The notes: a model not told the origin generated them from the letters alone. A stretch of 37,300 nucleotides of DNA from Streptomyces bohaiensis (GCF_012033785.1 NZ_JAAVJC010000023.1:1-37300); one strand, 5' to 3'. Shown: positions 23,652 through 34,976, counted from the stretch's first letter. Made by a program: numbers and translations.

Positions 23652-24469
23652 CGGGCGGCCTCCGGCCGGGGCTCCCGCACGTGCGCGGCTTCGGCGCCGG
23701 TCGGCCCCGTGCCGACGGGGAGCGGCCACCAGTCGTGCTCGGCCGTCGCCGGCTCGGCGGCGGGGCTGCCCGGTGCCCACGGCGGGGGCGGTATGGGGGT
23801 GGTGACGGTGCGGAACTGGAGCGCTTCGACCGTGCCGGGGGGCAGGTCGAGTCGGTCCAGCGCGATGCGGGCGGTGGCCGCGCGCAGGTCGTCGGCCCGC
23901 TCGCCGGCCACCCGGCCGTCCTCGGCGCCGAGCACCCTGAGGTCGTTCCAGAGCTTGCGCAGCTGGTGGCGGCCGCGGCTGGGCAGCGGGCCCGAGCTGA
24001 GCTCGGCGTGGTCGGTGGCCGAGAGGTCGGTCCACGGGGTGGTGACCGTCTCCCCGGCGCTGTCGCGCACGCTCGCGCGGGCGTGCAGGGTGACGTCGCT
24101 GGTGGGCAGTTCTGGCGCGAAGAGGTTCCACGCCTGCCGGAACTCGGGGTGGAGATAGCCGCGGATCGCAGGCCCATACTCCTGCCGCAGCACGTTCTCG
24201 GGGGCGACATGCAGGAAGGTGGCGCCCATGTGCAGCGCCACGGCGAGCGCCGCGGCAGCGGTGGCGGTGACCAGCAGCGCCCGGTGCAACCGGGGCAGCG
24301 CGGTGACGCCGGGCGCTTCCGCCGCGGCCGTCTCCCCGTCCGGTCGGGAGTCGGATCGGGCGGGCGCGGCGTCCTGGGTGGTCGGCGTCGCATCACCCGG
24401 GCGCGGGACGCCGTCCGGCGGGGTGTCCTCGGGGCGTTCGACGCGCCCCTGTTCCGGAGGTGTCCGCAT
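23648..24469 (-). CDS. DUF5819 family membrane-anchored protein
   Basis: A 273-residue protein has a disordered 60-residue N-terminus and one transmembrane helix (LLVTATAAAALAVALHMGATFL). A globular extracytoplasmic domain follows with the DUF5819 pattern FLHVAPENVLRQEYG, HPEFRQAWNLFAPELPTSD and WTDLSATDHAEL, then WNDLRVLG. Its gene overlaps the HTTM gene by four bases; this pairing recurs in Streptomyces as far as I recall, with no known function. ATG 24467-24469 is used; the hydrophobic helix sits about 70 residues in. Confidence 0.82.
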   Translation of the reverse strand: MRTPPEQGRVERPEDTPPDGVPRPGDATPTTQDAAPARSDSRPDGETAAAEAPGVTALPRLHRALLVTATAAAALAVALHMGATFLHVAPENVLRQEYGPAIRGYLHPEFRQAWNLFAPELPTSDVTLHARASVRDSAGETVTTPWTDLSATDHAELSSGPLPSRGRHQLRKLWNDLRVLGAEDGRVAGERADDLRAATARIALDRLDLPPGTVEALQFRTVTTPIPPPPWAPGSPAAEPATAEHDWWPLPVGTGPTGAEAAHVREPRPEAAR

Positions 24470-24680
24470 GGCCCGCCCCTCCTACCGCGCCGTCACGTCG
24501 CTCCCGTGCGGTGCGCGGTGTCCCTCCCCGGATGTGGTGGCCGCGGGCGGGGCCTGAGCCGGGCCGCGGACCGCTGTGACACTAGCGCAGCCGCTGCCGA
24601 CCGCCACCGGCCGCGTTGCGGACAGGGCTGTTCTGCGCCACGGGGCGCGTGGGCGAAGGGGCGCTCCGGCGGACGCCGCG

Positions 24681-25483
24681 TCAGGCCGGGCCGGTGCGGG
24701 GCGGACTGTCGAGGACGCAGTCGCCGCACAGCCCTCCGCCGGGGGTCCGGTAGTAGAGGCAGCAGCTGCGGCGGCGGAAGATGCCCGTCGTACCGGTCCA
24801 TGCCGGTCGGAGCTGCGGATGGCGCAGCAGCGTCGCGGACAGTGCGGCGACCCGCTCGGCGGTCTCCGGGGCGGCGGCGCGTCGCGCCCAGCCGAGCAGT
24901 TGGCGGCCTGCGCCGGCGAGGGCCGAGGCGGAGTTGCCCCGCAGCAGCGCCGGAGCGATCGGGGTGCCGGCGCGCACGGTCCGGGCCAGGGGCTCCAGAT
25001 GGGTGATGTGCACCGCCCGGTGGACCGCGTCGGCGGTCGACGGGCGCGGCGCACGCGCACCGTTCGGGGCGGCGTCCCCGCCGCGGGTGGGACGGGCCCG
25101 CGGCCGGCGGGGGCGGTGAGCGGCTCGGTGGTCCAGAGATCGTCGGGGGCGCTGCCCTCGGGGAGCCAGTGCAGCCGGTCCGGTGACAGTCGGGGGACGG
25201 TCCCGAGGACGGCGGTGGCGGCGAGGGCGACGGACCACAGGCGCGAGGCGATGCCCTGGTGGGCGAGGGAGGCGGCGACGCGGCGTTCGTCGGTGCCGAG
25301 TCGGGAGGCGACATGGTCGAGTCGGCGCTCCCACGGGTGGGGGTCCCCGGCGTACACGGCGGCGAGCGGCACGGCGCCGGCCGGCGGCCGGCCCGTGCGG
25401 AGCGCGAAGAACGGCCCGACCTCGGCGAGCCGGTCCCAGGTCGCGGGGGCGGCTGCGGCGGGTGCGTCGTCCTCGGCGGCCAT
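24681..25483 (-). pseudogene. FhuF-like ferric siderophore reductase, frameshifted
   Basis: Two frames together make one recognisable protein. The N-terminal frame from ATG 25481-25483 gives WDRLAEVGPFFALRTG, then ASRLGTDERRVAASLAHQGIASRLWSVALAATAVLG and DDLWTTEPLT, the start of the FhuF-type fold. The conserved second half lies one frame away: HITHLEPLARTVRAG, LLRGNSASALAGAGRQL, and at the end CCLYYRTPGGGLCGDC, the C-C-x10-C-x2-C 2Fe-2S ligand set of FhuF reductases. The switch falls at about 25050-25115, inside G/C homopolymers such as GGGGG, and corresponds to one missing base. It may be a true mutation or a sequencing error; the intact cluster motif favours error or very recent loss. FhuF proteins release iron from ferric siderophores. 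Confidence 0.75.
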
Positions 25484-25542
25484 GCCGGCACCCTACCCGG
25501 CCGGCCACGCGGAACCCCGCGGCATGCACCGCGGCCCGGGAC

Positions 25543-25570
25543 CGACCGACCATTCGGTTCAGCGGCTACG
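25543..25570 (+). promoter_or_regulatory. ACCGA-N4-TCGGT operator and promoter of the acyl-CoA dehydrogenase gene
   Basis: The palindrome ACCGACCATTCGGT (25543-25556) lies eight bases before a TACGCT -10-like box (25565-25570) in the promoter region of the 3-hydroxyacyl-CoA dehydrogenase gene. Such ACCGA...TCGGT sites are the type bound by TetR-family regulators of acyl-CoA and phenylacetate metabolism in actinobacteria. Confidence 0.5.
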
Positions 25571-25724
25571 CTGGGGCCACCGCGGACCCCGTCGGGCGGC
25601 TCCGGGCCCGTGCCCGGATCCCAGGCGGGGTCGGCGCCGGGTACCGCGCCCTGCCGTCGGCCCCGCAGTACGCGGCCGAGGACAGGGACCCGACGCAACG
25701 GACCGCCGACCGGACGGAGCAGAG

Positions 25725-26642
25725 ATGACGCACGGACCACACCCCGCCGGCACCCCCGCCGGCACCGCCGAGGAGAGTGGGGGCGCACCGCCCGCCCCGC
25801 CGCGGGTGGCGGCGGTCATCGGGGGCGGCCGCATGGGAGCGGGCATCGCGCAGTCCTTCGCCACCGCGGGTTCCCGGGTCGTCCTCGTGGAGAGCGACGG
25901 CGGCCGGGCCGCGGCGGCGCTGGCGTCGATCGGTGAAAGTCTGCGGCGGGCGCACGGGCGCGGTCACCTCCGGGAGGACCCCGAGGCCGTGGTGGGGCGG
26001 CTTTCGGCCACCACCGCAGTGGCTGAACTCCCGGTGGACACGCAGCTGGTGGTCGAGGCGGTGCCCGAGGACGCCGCGCTCAAGGCGCGGTTGCTCGCGG
26101 CAGCGGAGCAGGCGGTGGGGCCCAAGACGGTGATCGCCTCCAACACGAGTTCGCTGTCGTTGACAGAACTGGCCGCGGTCCTCCAGCGGCCCGACCGCTT
26201 CCTCGGCATGCACTTCTTCAATCCGGTCCCCGCCTCGGCACTGGTCGAGCTGGTCACCACCGACGCCACGGCTGCGGAGACCGTGGACGCAGCGCTGGCC
26301 TGGACCGCGGCCCTGGGCAAGGAGGACGTCGTCGTCAGCGACTCCCCGGGGTTCGCCTCCAGCCGCCTCGGTGTCGCGCTCGGGCTGGAGGCCATCCGGA
26401 TGGTGGAGGAGGGAGTGGCGGACGCCGAGGCCATCGACCGGGCGATGACCCTCGGCTACCGCCACCCCATGGGACCGCTGCGTCTGACCGACCTGGTGGG
26501 ACTCGATGTGCGCCTGGCCATCGCGGACCACCTGCACGCCACTCTCGGTGAGCGGTTCGCCCCGCCTCGCCTGCTCCGCGAGAAGGTGGCCCGCGGCGAG
26601 CTGGGCCGCAAGAGCGGCCAGGGGTTCCACCGCTGGGGGTGA
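25725..26642 (+). CDS. 3-hydroxyacyl-CoA dehydrogenase (3-hydroxybutyryl-CoA dehydrogenase type)
   Basis: A 305-residue NAD(P)-dependent enzyme oxidises 3-hydroxyacyl-CoA to the 3-keto form in beta-oxidation, butyrate or phenylacetate-type pathways. After a 25-residue Pro-rich leader, the Rossmann motif VIGGGRMGAGIAQSFATAG is seen. NTSSLSLTEL, FLGMHFFNPVPASALVELV (catalytic His), DSPGFASSRL, DRAMTLGYRHPMGPLRLTDLVGLD and the final GRKSGQGFHRW are all standard. Length matches the single-domain class. ATG 25725 follows GGAGCAGAG. It is a single gene, convergent with the MBL hydrolase. Confidence 0.9.
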   Translation: MTHGPHPAGTPAGTAEESGGAPPAPPRVAAVIGGGRMGAGIAQSFATAGSRVVLVESDGGRAAAALASIGESLRRAHGRGHLREDPEAVVGRLSATTAVAELPVDTQLVVEAVPEDAALKARLLAAAEQAVGPKTVIASNTSSLSLTELAAVLQRPDRFLGMHFFNPVPASALVELVTTDATAAETVDAALAWTAALGKEDVVVSDSPGFASSRLGVALGLEAIRMVEEGVADAEAIDRAMTLGYRHPMGPLRLTDLVGLDVRLAIADHLHATLGERFAPPRLLREKVARGELGRKSGQGFHRWG

Positions 26643-26689
26643 CCCGGGCCGGGCCGGCGGGCGCCGGGTGCCACCGCGCGGGGGCGGGG

Positions 26690-27898
26690 TCAGCCGACTG
26701 TCGCCCTGCCCGTCGGTTCTCCCGGCCCGGGAGAGTCGGCCCGCTCGCCGGCTCCGTTCCTCCCGGCCCGCTCGTGGTCGCGGGGCGGGGCGTCGACGGC
26801 GTACGGCCGCCACCACGGCTCGGTGGGCAGCTGCCCGGCGGGCTCGAACGACCCGCCGGGCAGCGGTACGGCACAGCGGACGTCCGCCGCCCGCGCGGCG
26901 GCCACGGTCCGCTCCGCCGGTTCGTCCCAGGAGTGCAGCGCCAGGTTGAAGGTGCCCCAGTGGATGGGCAGCAGCACTCCGCCGTCGAGGTCCTGGTGGG
27001 CGCGGAGCCCCTCCTCCGGCGTCATGTGCACATCGGGCCAGTAGTCGCTGTAGGCGCCGATCTGCATCATGGTGGCGTCGAACGGCCCGTGCTCGGCGCC
27101 GATGCGGGCGAAGCCGGGGAAGTAGCCGGTGTCGCCGCTGTGGAAGACGCGGTGCTCGGGGCCGGTCACCACCCACGAGGCCCAGAGCGTCAGCGCCCGG
27201 CGCCGCAGCCCGCGGCCGCAGAAGTGCTGGCCCGGCGTGGCCGTGAGCGTCAGCGCGCCGACGGTGGTCGACGCGTTCCAGTCCAGCTCGGTGATCCGTT
27301 CGGCCGGGACGCCCCAGCGCTCCAGGTGGGCGCCGACCCCCAGCGGCACCGCGAACCGGGTGCCCGTACCGATCAGCGCGCGGACGGTGGGCATGTCCAG
27401 GTGGTCGTAGTGGTCGTGCGAGATGACGACGACGTCCACGTGGCCGAGGGCCGCGAGGTCCACGGGCACCGGGTGGAGCCGCGCCGGTCCGGCGAAGGTG
27501 AACGGCGAGCAGCGGCGCCCCCAGACGGGGTCGAACAGCACCCGGTGGCCGTCGATCTCGGCGAGGACGGTGGCATGGCCGAGCCAGGTGAGTCGCAGCC
27601 CGGTGGCGGGCGGGGTCGTGGGGAGCTCCCGGTGCAGCGGGAGCGGGCCGGCGGGGCGGCGACGGCGGCGGTCCTCGCGCCGGAGCATGGCGCGCACCAG
27701 GGAGGGGCGGGAGCTGTCGCCGCTCGGCACGGTGGAGACGGGGCGCTCGTTGTGGAATCCGCCCTCACGGAACTGGGGCGAGCGCCGGAGCATCGCCAGG
27801 CGCTCCCCGGCGGGCTCGGCCCCGAAGGACGCCGGGCGCAGCCCCTGGGCCGCGGACCGCAGCCTGGTGAGAGGGGTGGTCCTGGTGGCGGTGGTCAC
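26690..27898 (-). CDS. MBL-fold metal-dependent hydrolase (UlaG/NAPE-PLD-like)
   Basis: A 402-residue enzyme with a metallo-beta-lactamase fold. The N-terminal 95 residues are Arg-rich. The domain starts at LRLTWLGHATVLAEIDG. The metal-binding motif HDHYDHLD is complete, with further ligands in TPGQHFCGRG, FHSGDTGYF and LPIHWGTFNLALH. These features place it with NAPE-phospholipase-D-like and UlaG-like hydrolases, which cleave phosphodiester or lactone bonds; the substrate is not known. GTG 27896-27898 is the start. The C-terminal 30 residues are low complexity. Confidence 0.85.
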   Translation of the reverse strand: MTTATRTTPLTRLRSAAQGLRPASFGAEPAGERLAMLRRSPQFREGGFHNERPVSTVPSGDSSRPSLVRAMLRREDRRRRRPAGPLPLHRELPTTPPATGLRLTWLGHATVLAEIDGHRVLFDPVWGRRCSPFTFAGPARLHPVPVDLAALGHVDVVVISHDHYDHLDMPTVRALIGTGTRFAVPLGVGAHLERWGVPAERITELDWNASTTVGALTLTATPGQHFCGRGLRRRALTLWASWVVTGPEHRVFHSGDTGYFPGFARIGAEHGPFDATMMQIGAYSDYWPDVHMTPEEGLRAHQDLDGGVLLPIHWGTFNLALHSWDEPAERTVAAARAADVRCAVPLPGGSFEPAGQLPTEPWWRPYAVDAPPRDHERAGRNGAGERADSPGPGEPTGRATVG

Positions 27899-29643
<1,745 letters not shown>

Positions 29644-29679
29644 GCAGCGAACCCGCGCCGCGCCCCGCCGTGTAGCGCG

Positions 29680-29697
29680 GCCGCCGGAGACGGCGGC
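29680..29697 (+). terminator. Hairpin after the peptidoglycan hydrolase gene
   Basis: GCCGCCG (29680-29686) and CGGCGGC (29691-29697) enclose a GAGA loop 36 bases after the stop. Confidence 0.55.
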
Positions 29698-29960
29698 GGT
29701 ACGCGGCGCGAGGCCGGTGACCGCCCCTGGCGCGTCCGCGTCGGGGGCGGCGCCTCGACGTGCCCGCTCTCTTCCGCGACGTGCCCGGTCAGCGGCCCGA
29801 CACGGCCGCCGACCGCGGGGCGTGACAAGCCGAAGCGGGCGCGCGATGCCCGGAACCCGGCCGTCACGCGCCTCCGGTCGGCCACTTCCTTCCCACCGCT
29901 CCCGTATGGTCAGTACGCTCTGGCAAGCGCCGCCAATTCACTGATGATCAGGAGCTGTTG

Positions 29961-30773
29961 ATGGAGCGACCCGTGTGGGCACCCCAGGGTGTCGACCTGT
30001 CGGTGCCGAGTGTCTCCCGCATGTACGACTACTACCTCGGGGGCTCCCACAACTTCGAGGTGGACCGGGCCGCGGCCCGACGGGCCGTCGACGCGTTCCC
30101 GGGGCTGCCGAAGATCATGCAGGCCAACCGGGCGTTCATGCGGCGCACCGTGCGGTACGCGATCTCGGAGGGCGTCACCCAGTTCCTCGACATCGGTTCC
30201 GGCATACCCACCTTCGGCAACGTCCACGAGGTGGCACAGGCCGCCAGCGACGAGGCACGGGTGGTCTACGTCGACAACGACCCCGTCGCAGTCGCACACA
30301 GCCAGGCCGTGCTCGACGGCGACGAGCGAACGGCCGTCGTGGCCGCCGACTTCCGCTCGCCGCGCGCGGTCCTGGACAGCCCGGAGGCCCGGCGCCTGCT
30401 GGACTTCGACCGGCCGGTGGCCCTGATGCTGGTCGCACTGCTGCACTTCATCGAGGAATCGGACAAGCCGGCGCAGCTCATAGCCGAGTACCGGGACCGA
30501 CTCGCCCCCGGCAGCATGCTGATCCTCAGCCACGCCTCCACCGACGGCGGGCCGCGCACCTCCGAGCAGGGCGACGCCGTGACCGATGTCTACCGCAAGA
30601 GCGGGTCGACCTTCGTGATGCGGGGGCGCGCGGAGATCGAGGCCCTCTTCGACGGCTTCGACCTCGTGGACCCGGGTGTGGTCCTGCTCCCGAACTGGCG
30701 TCCGGACACTCCGGTCGACAAGGAGGACCCGGCGGCGTTCACCGGGCTCGCTGGGGCAGGGCGCAAGGCGTGA
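29961..30773 (+). CDS. S-adenosylmethionine-dependent methyltransferase (DUF574 family)
   Basis: A 270-residue protein typical of the PF04672 methyltransferases that are numerous in Streptomyces. It opens VDLSVPSVSRMYDYYLGGSHNFEVDR, the family signature. The SAM-binding block QFLDIGSGIPT and the acidic VVYVDNDPVAVAHS follow, then FDRPVALMLVALLHF and LILSHAS. The substrate is unknown. ATG 29961 is preceded by GGAG; a TTG three bases earlier is the alternative. The stop overlaps the GTG of the next gene (GTGA), so it is translationally coupled to the c-di-GMP protein. Confidence 0.9.
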   Translation: MERPVWAPQGVDLSVPSVSRMYDYYLGGSHNFEVDRAAARRAVDAFPGLPKIMQANRAFMRRTVRYAISEGVTQFLDIGSGIPTFGNVHEVAQAASDEARVVYVDNDPVAVAHSQAVLDGDERTAVVAADFRSPRAVLDSPEARRLLDFDRPVALMLVALLHFIEESDKPAQLIAEYRDRLAPGSMLILSHASTDGGPRTSEQGDAVTDVYRKSGSTFVMRGRAEIEALFDGFDLVDPGVVLLPNWRPDTPVDKEDPAAFTGLAGAGRKA

Positions 30774-32926
30774 ACCCCCCGCAGGAGCCTCCGGCGGCCG
30801 GCGGGGACACCGGCCGCCACGGTGACGGGCCGCAGCGCTTCGCCCGTATCTGGTGCCGCGCCGTGTACCCGGAGACCGCGACCTCCATGACGCGCGACGA
30901 GTTCGAGGCCCACCTGGTGGGCCTCACCGGCGTGCTGACGGACGCGCTGCACGCCCGGCACTTCTCCCCCGAGGCGGGTCGGCACGTGGGCGAGGCACTG
31001 GTGGACGCCCACTGCACGACCGCCGAGGCGCTGCCGCGCATCCTGGGCATCATCGACGCCTACCTGCCGCTGTACTGCGGCGCCGGCAGCGGTCTGGACA
31101 CCGAGGAGCTGCGGGTGCGGAGCGGGCGATTGCAGCACGCCATCGCCTCCGGCTACGCGGCCTCGTTGCAGCAGCGAACCCGTTGCGAGCAGGAGGCGCT
31201 GTCCCGGGCGACGCTCTCGGCACAGGCCGCGGTGGCCCGGGCGCTGCACGAGAGCGAGACGCGGTTCCGCGCGGTCTTCGAGGACGCCGCCGTCGGCATC
31301 GGCATCGCCGACATGGACGGCCACATCATGGACACCAACCGCGCCATGAACCGCATGCTGGGCATCGCCGAGCACCAGGTGCGCGCCAGCAACATCGCGG
31401 ACTGGACGCACCCGGACGACGGCCCCGAGGTCTGGCGGATGCAGGCGGAGCTGCGCCGCGGCGAGCGGGACCACTACCAGGTGGAGAAGCCGTACCAGCG
31501 GCTCGACGGCACCTCCCTGTGGACCAACCTGACGGTCTCGCTGCTGCGCGACGCGGACGCGAAGCCGCAGTACATGCTGGCGATGGTGGAGGACATCACC
31601 GAGCGGCGGCTGCTCAACCTGCGGCTTCGGTACCAGGCGACGCACGACGCGTTGACCGAGCTGCCCAACCGCGCGATGTTCTTCGAGCGGCTGGAGCAGG
31701 CCGTCGCCCCCGGCGGCGGCAAGCCGCGCGTCGGGCTGTGCTATCTCGACCTCGACGGGTTCAAGGCGGTCAACGACAGCCTGGGCCATGCCGTCGGCGA
31801 CCGGCTGCTGATCGCGGTGGGCGAGCGGCTCAGCAGGTGCGCGGCCGGGCCGGGGCGGCTGATCGCGCGGATCGGTGGCGACGAGTTCGTGGCGCTCTAC
31901 GTCGACCCGCCGTCGCGCACGGCGGTGACCGACCTCGCGCAGGCGCTGCTGGACGAGCTGGCGGCGCCGGTGGAGGTCGACGGCAGGGAGCTGATGGTGC
32001 GCGCCAGCATCGGTGTGGTGGAGGGCCCGACCGCGGAGCTCAACGCCAACGAGATCCTGCGCAGCGCCGACATCACCATGTACCGGGCCAAGGCCGACGG
32101 CGGCAACCGGTACGCGCTGGCGGACCCGGACTCCGACGCGCGGGCCATCAGCCGGCACCACCTCACGCACCATCTCCCGGCGGCGCTGAAGGGCTCCGAG
32201 TTCTTCATCGAGTACCAGCCGCTGATCCGGATGGAGGACGGCTCCCTGGAGGGCGCCGAGGCGCTGGTGCGGTGGAGCCACCCCCGGCACGGGGTCCTGG
32301 GCCCCGACCGCTTCATCCCGCTCGCGGAGCACACCGGGCTCATCGTGCCGCTGGGGCGGTGGGTGCTGCGGGAGTCGGTGCGGCAGGCGTGCGAGTGGCA
32401 GGTGCAGGGCATCGGCGGCTCCCGTCCGCTGCGGCTGAACGTCAACCTCTCGCCGCGGCAGCTCAACCACCCGGACCTGGTGGAGGAGACCGTCTCGGTG
32501 CTGGACGAGTTCGGACTGCCGCCGGGGTCTCTGTGCCTGGAGATCACCGAGTCCGCGATGGTGCGCGCCGACGACCACGAGTTGAAGCCGCTGCGGCAGC
32601 TGGCCGACCTGGGCGTGGGCATCGCGCTGGACGACTTCGGCACCGGCTACTCCAACCTGGCGAGTCTGCGTCGCCTGCCGGTGACCACGCTGAAGCTCGA
32701 CCGGTCCTTCAGCGAGGGGCTCCAGCAGCACCCGGCCGACCCGGTCGACATGAAGATCGTCGAGGGCATCGTGTCCCTGGCGCACGCGCTGGAGCTGTCG
32801 GTGACGGTGGAGGGCGTGGAGACCTGCAACCAGGCCGAGCGGCTGCGGGAGCTGGGGTGCGACTCGGCGCAGGGCTGGTACTACGCCCGGCCCGGGCCGC
32901 CGGAGCGGCTGCCGGAGGCGGTCTGA
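30770..32926 (+). CDS. PAS-GGDEF-EAL cyclic di-GMP turnover protein
   Basis: A 718-residue signalling protein. The N-terminal 150 residues are helical and not assigned. A PAS domain (residues about 160-285) begins ESETRFRAVFEDAAVGIGIAD. A GGDEF domain (about 290-455) has LTELPNRAMFFERL, YLDLDGFKAVNDSLGH and an intact RIGGDEF near 367. An EAL domain (about 465-715) has EGAEALVRW near 493, LEITES, and DDFGTGYSNLASL. Both active sites look intact, so it could make or degrade c-di-GMP, with the PAS domain probably setting the balance. It is the chromosomal counterpart of the GGDEF protein in the AICE. GTG 30770 overlaps the methyltransferase stop. There is no membrane segment. Confidence 0.9.
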   Translation: MNPPQEPPAAGGDTGRHGDGPQRFARIWCRAVYPETATSMTRDEFEAHLVGLTGVLTDALHARHFSPEAGRHVGEALVDAHCTTAEALPRILGIIDAYLPLYCGAGSGLDTEELRVRSGRLQHAIASGYAASLQQRTRCEQEALSRATLSAQAAVARALHESETRFRAVFEDAAVGIGIADMDGHIMDTNRAMNRMLGIAEHQVRASNIADWTHPDDGPEVWRMQAELRRGERDHYQVEKPYQRLDGTSLWTNLTVSLLRDADAKPQYMLAMVEDITERRLLNLRLRYQATHDALTELPNRAMFFERLEQAVAPGGGKPRVGLCYLDLDGFKAVNDSLGHAVGDRLLIAVGERLSRCAAGPGRLIARIGGDEFVALYVDPPSRTAVTDLAQALLDELAAPVEVDGRELMVRASIGVVEGPTAELNANEILRSADITMYRAKADGGNRYALADPDSDARAISRHHLTHHLPAALKGSEFFIEYQPLIRMEDGSLEGAEALVRWSHPRHGVLGPDRFIPLAEHTGLIVPLGRWVLRESVRQACEWQVQGIGGSRPLRLNVNLSPRQLNHPDLVEETVSVLDEFGLPPGSLCLEITESAMVRADDHELKPLRQLADLGVGIALDDFGTGYSNLASLRRLPVTTLKLDRSFSEGLQQHPADPVDMKIVEGIVSLAHALELSVTVEGVETCNQAERLRELGCDSAQGWYYARPGPPERLPEAV

Positions 32927-33164
32927 GGGCGGTGGCCGCGGCCGGGGACGGAGCTCCGGCTCCCGCGGTGGGCCGTCCGCCTGCGGACGACGGCGGCAGG
33001 CGCCTCCCTCGGATCGCTAGGATGAGGGCGGCGCCGCCCCGACCCGGGAGCACGGCAGCCCCGCACCACGCGCGCACCGGCCCGCACGGCGCGGACGCCC
33101 ACCGCCCGGTCCCCCGCGTGCGGGCCCGACCCGCACGCACCCCGAACCTTTGGAGCATCCGAGG

Positions 33165-34883
33165 ATGACCCGACACCTCATCACCAGTGCCCTGCCGTAC
33201 ATCAACGGGATCAAGCACCTGGGGAACATGGTCGGCTCGATGCTCCCGGCGGACGTCTACGCCCGCTACCTGCGGCAGCGCGGCCACGAGACGCTGTACA
33301 TCTGCGCCACCGACGAGCACGGCACGCCCGCCGAGCTGGCCGCCAAGGCCGCCGGGCTGCCCGTCGACACGTTCTGCGCGGGCCAGCACGACGCGCAGAA
33401 GGCCATCTACGAGGGATTCGGGCTGCGGTTCGACCACTTCGGCCGGTCGTCGTCGCCGCAGAACGTCGAGATCACGCAGCGCATCGCGCGGTCGCTCCAC
33501 GCCAACGGCTTCATCGAGGAGCGCCCGGTCCGCCAGGTGTACTCCCCCACCGACGGCCGGTTCCTCCCCGACCGCTACATTGAGGGCACCTGCCCGCACT
33601 GCGGCTACGACAAGGCCCGGGGCGACCAGTGCGAGAACTGCACCCGGGTGCTGGACCCGACCGACCTGCTGGAGCCGCGCTCCGCGATCAGCGGCAGCAG
33701 CGACCTGGAGGTACGGGAGACCAAGCACCTCTTCCTGCTCCAGTCGGCGCTCGCCGGCGAGGTGGAGCGCTGGATCGACGAGGTGGGCGAGAGCTGGCCG
33801 ACCCTGTCCTCGTCCATCGCGCGCAAGTGGCTGACGGAGGGGCTCCAGGACCGGTCGATCACCCGGGACCTGGACTGGGGCGTCCCGGTTCCGGCCGACA
33901 CCTGGCCGGAGCTGGCGGCCGAGGGCAAGGTCTTCTACGTCTGGTTCGATGCGCCGATCGAGTACATCGCCGCGACGAAGGAGTGGGCGGACCAGGCGCC
34001 GCAGGAGCGCGACTGGCAGTCGTGGTGGTACGGCGAGGCCGCCGCGGACGTGCGCTACACCGAGTTCATGGCCAAGGACAACGTCCCGTTCCACACCGTG
34101 ATGTTCCCGGCGACGCAGTTGGGCACGCGGGAGCCGTGGAAGAAGGTCGACCAGGTCAAGGCGTTCAACTGGCTGACCTACTACGGCGGGAAGTTCTCCA
34201 CCTCCCAGCGCCGCGGTGTCTTCACCGACGCCGCGCTGGAGATCCTCCCGGCCGACTACTGGCGCTACTTCCTGATGGCGCAGGCTCCCGAGTCGGACGA
34301 CACCAGTTTCACCTGGGAGGTGTTCGCGGGGACCGTCAACAAGGACCTCGCCGACATCCTCGGCAACTTCGTCAACCGGGTGCTGTCGTTCTCCCGCAAG
34401 CGGTTCGGCGACGAGGTGCCCGCCGGTTCCGCCGCGGGCGAGGCCGAGGCGAAGCTGGGCGAGGAGATCGCCGGGCTGCTGGCCGAGTACGAGGAGCACC
34501 TGGAGGCGCTGCGGTTCCGCAAGGCGGCGCAGACGCTGCGGGCGCTGTGGAGCGCGGGCAACTCCTACCTGGAGGAGAAGGCGCCGTGGCTGGAGATCAA
34601 GACCGACCAGGACGCGGCGGCGCTGACGCTGCGGACCGCCATGAACCTGATCCACCTGTACTCCGTGGTCTCCGAGCCGTTCGTGCCCGCGTCCGCGCGC
34701 GCCATGCGGCAGGCGTTCGACCTGCCCGGCGACACCGCGTCGTGGGTCTCGCCGGAGCAGGCGCGTGCGCTGGACTCCGTCCCGGCCGGGACGCCGTTCA
34801 CGGTGCCCCCGGTGCTGTTCGCGAAGATCACCGAGGACGACCTCGAAGCCTTCAAGGAGCGGTTCGGCGCCGGCGACGCGTGA
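33165..34883 (+). CDS. metG: Methionyl-tRNA synthetase
   Basis: A 572-residue class I synthetase charges tRNA-Met. The HIGH-type motif appears as INGIKHLGN (residues 15-23). A zinc knuckle (CPHCGY, then CENC near 143-158) and [11 protein letters not shown] follow, and the KMSKS motif is present as KFSTS (near 342). The C-terminal anticodon-binding helical domain includes [11 protein letters not shown] and [11 protein letters not shown]. Length fits the synthetase without the extra C-terminal dimerisation domain. ATG 33165 is preceded by GGAG about nine bases upstream; an in-frame TTG at 33150 is less likely. A TAGGAT box at 33018-33023 could be its -10 element. Confidence 0.95.
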   Translation: MTRHLITSALPYINGIKHLGNMVGSMLPADVYARYLRQRGHETLYICATDEHGTPAELAAKAAGLPVDTFCAGQHDAQKAIYEGFGLRFDHFGRSSSPQNVEITQRIARSLHANGFIEERPVRQVYSPTDGRFLPDRYIEGTCPHCGYDKARGDQCENCTRVLDPTDLLEPRSAISGSSDLEVRETKHLFLLQSALAGEVERWIDEVGESWPTLSSSIARKWLTEGLQDRSITRDLDWGVPVPADTWPELAAEGKVFYVWFDAPIEYIAATKEWADQAPQERDWQSWWYGEAAADVRYTEFMAKDNVPFHTVMFPATQLGTREPWKKVDQVKAFNWLTYYGGKFSTSQRRGVFTDAALEILPADYWRYFLMAQAPESDDTSFTWEVFAGTVNKDLADILGNFVNRVLSFSRKRFGDEVPAGSAAGEAEAKLGEEIAGLLAEYEEHLEALRFRKAAQTLRALWSAGNSYLEEKAPWLEIKTDQDAAALTLRTAMNLIHLYSVVSEPFVPASARAMRQAFDLPGDTASWVSPEQARALDSVPAGTPFTVPPVLFAKITEDDLEAFKERFGAGDA

Positions 34884-34915
34884 GCGGACGCCGGCCCCGG
34901 AGGTCGTGACACGCG

Positions 34916-34953
34916 ACGGCCGGCCCGCGGTGGGGACACCGCGGACCGGCCGT
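34916..34953. terminator. Bidirectional terminator between metG and the conservon
   Basis: ACGGCCGG (34916-34923) pairs with CCGGCCGT (34946-34953). Inside, CCGCGGTG pairs with CACCGCGG around GGGA. The two genes converge here. Confidence 0.75.
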
Positions 34954-34976
34954 CCGGCGTTCCGGCGGGCGCCGCG

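Noticed and set aside
32709..34655. 648-codon minus-strand frame opposite metG
   Set aside because: Antisense shadow; methionyl-tRNA synthetase motifs are on the plus strand.
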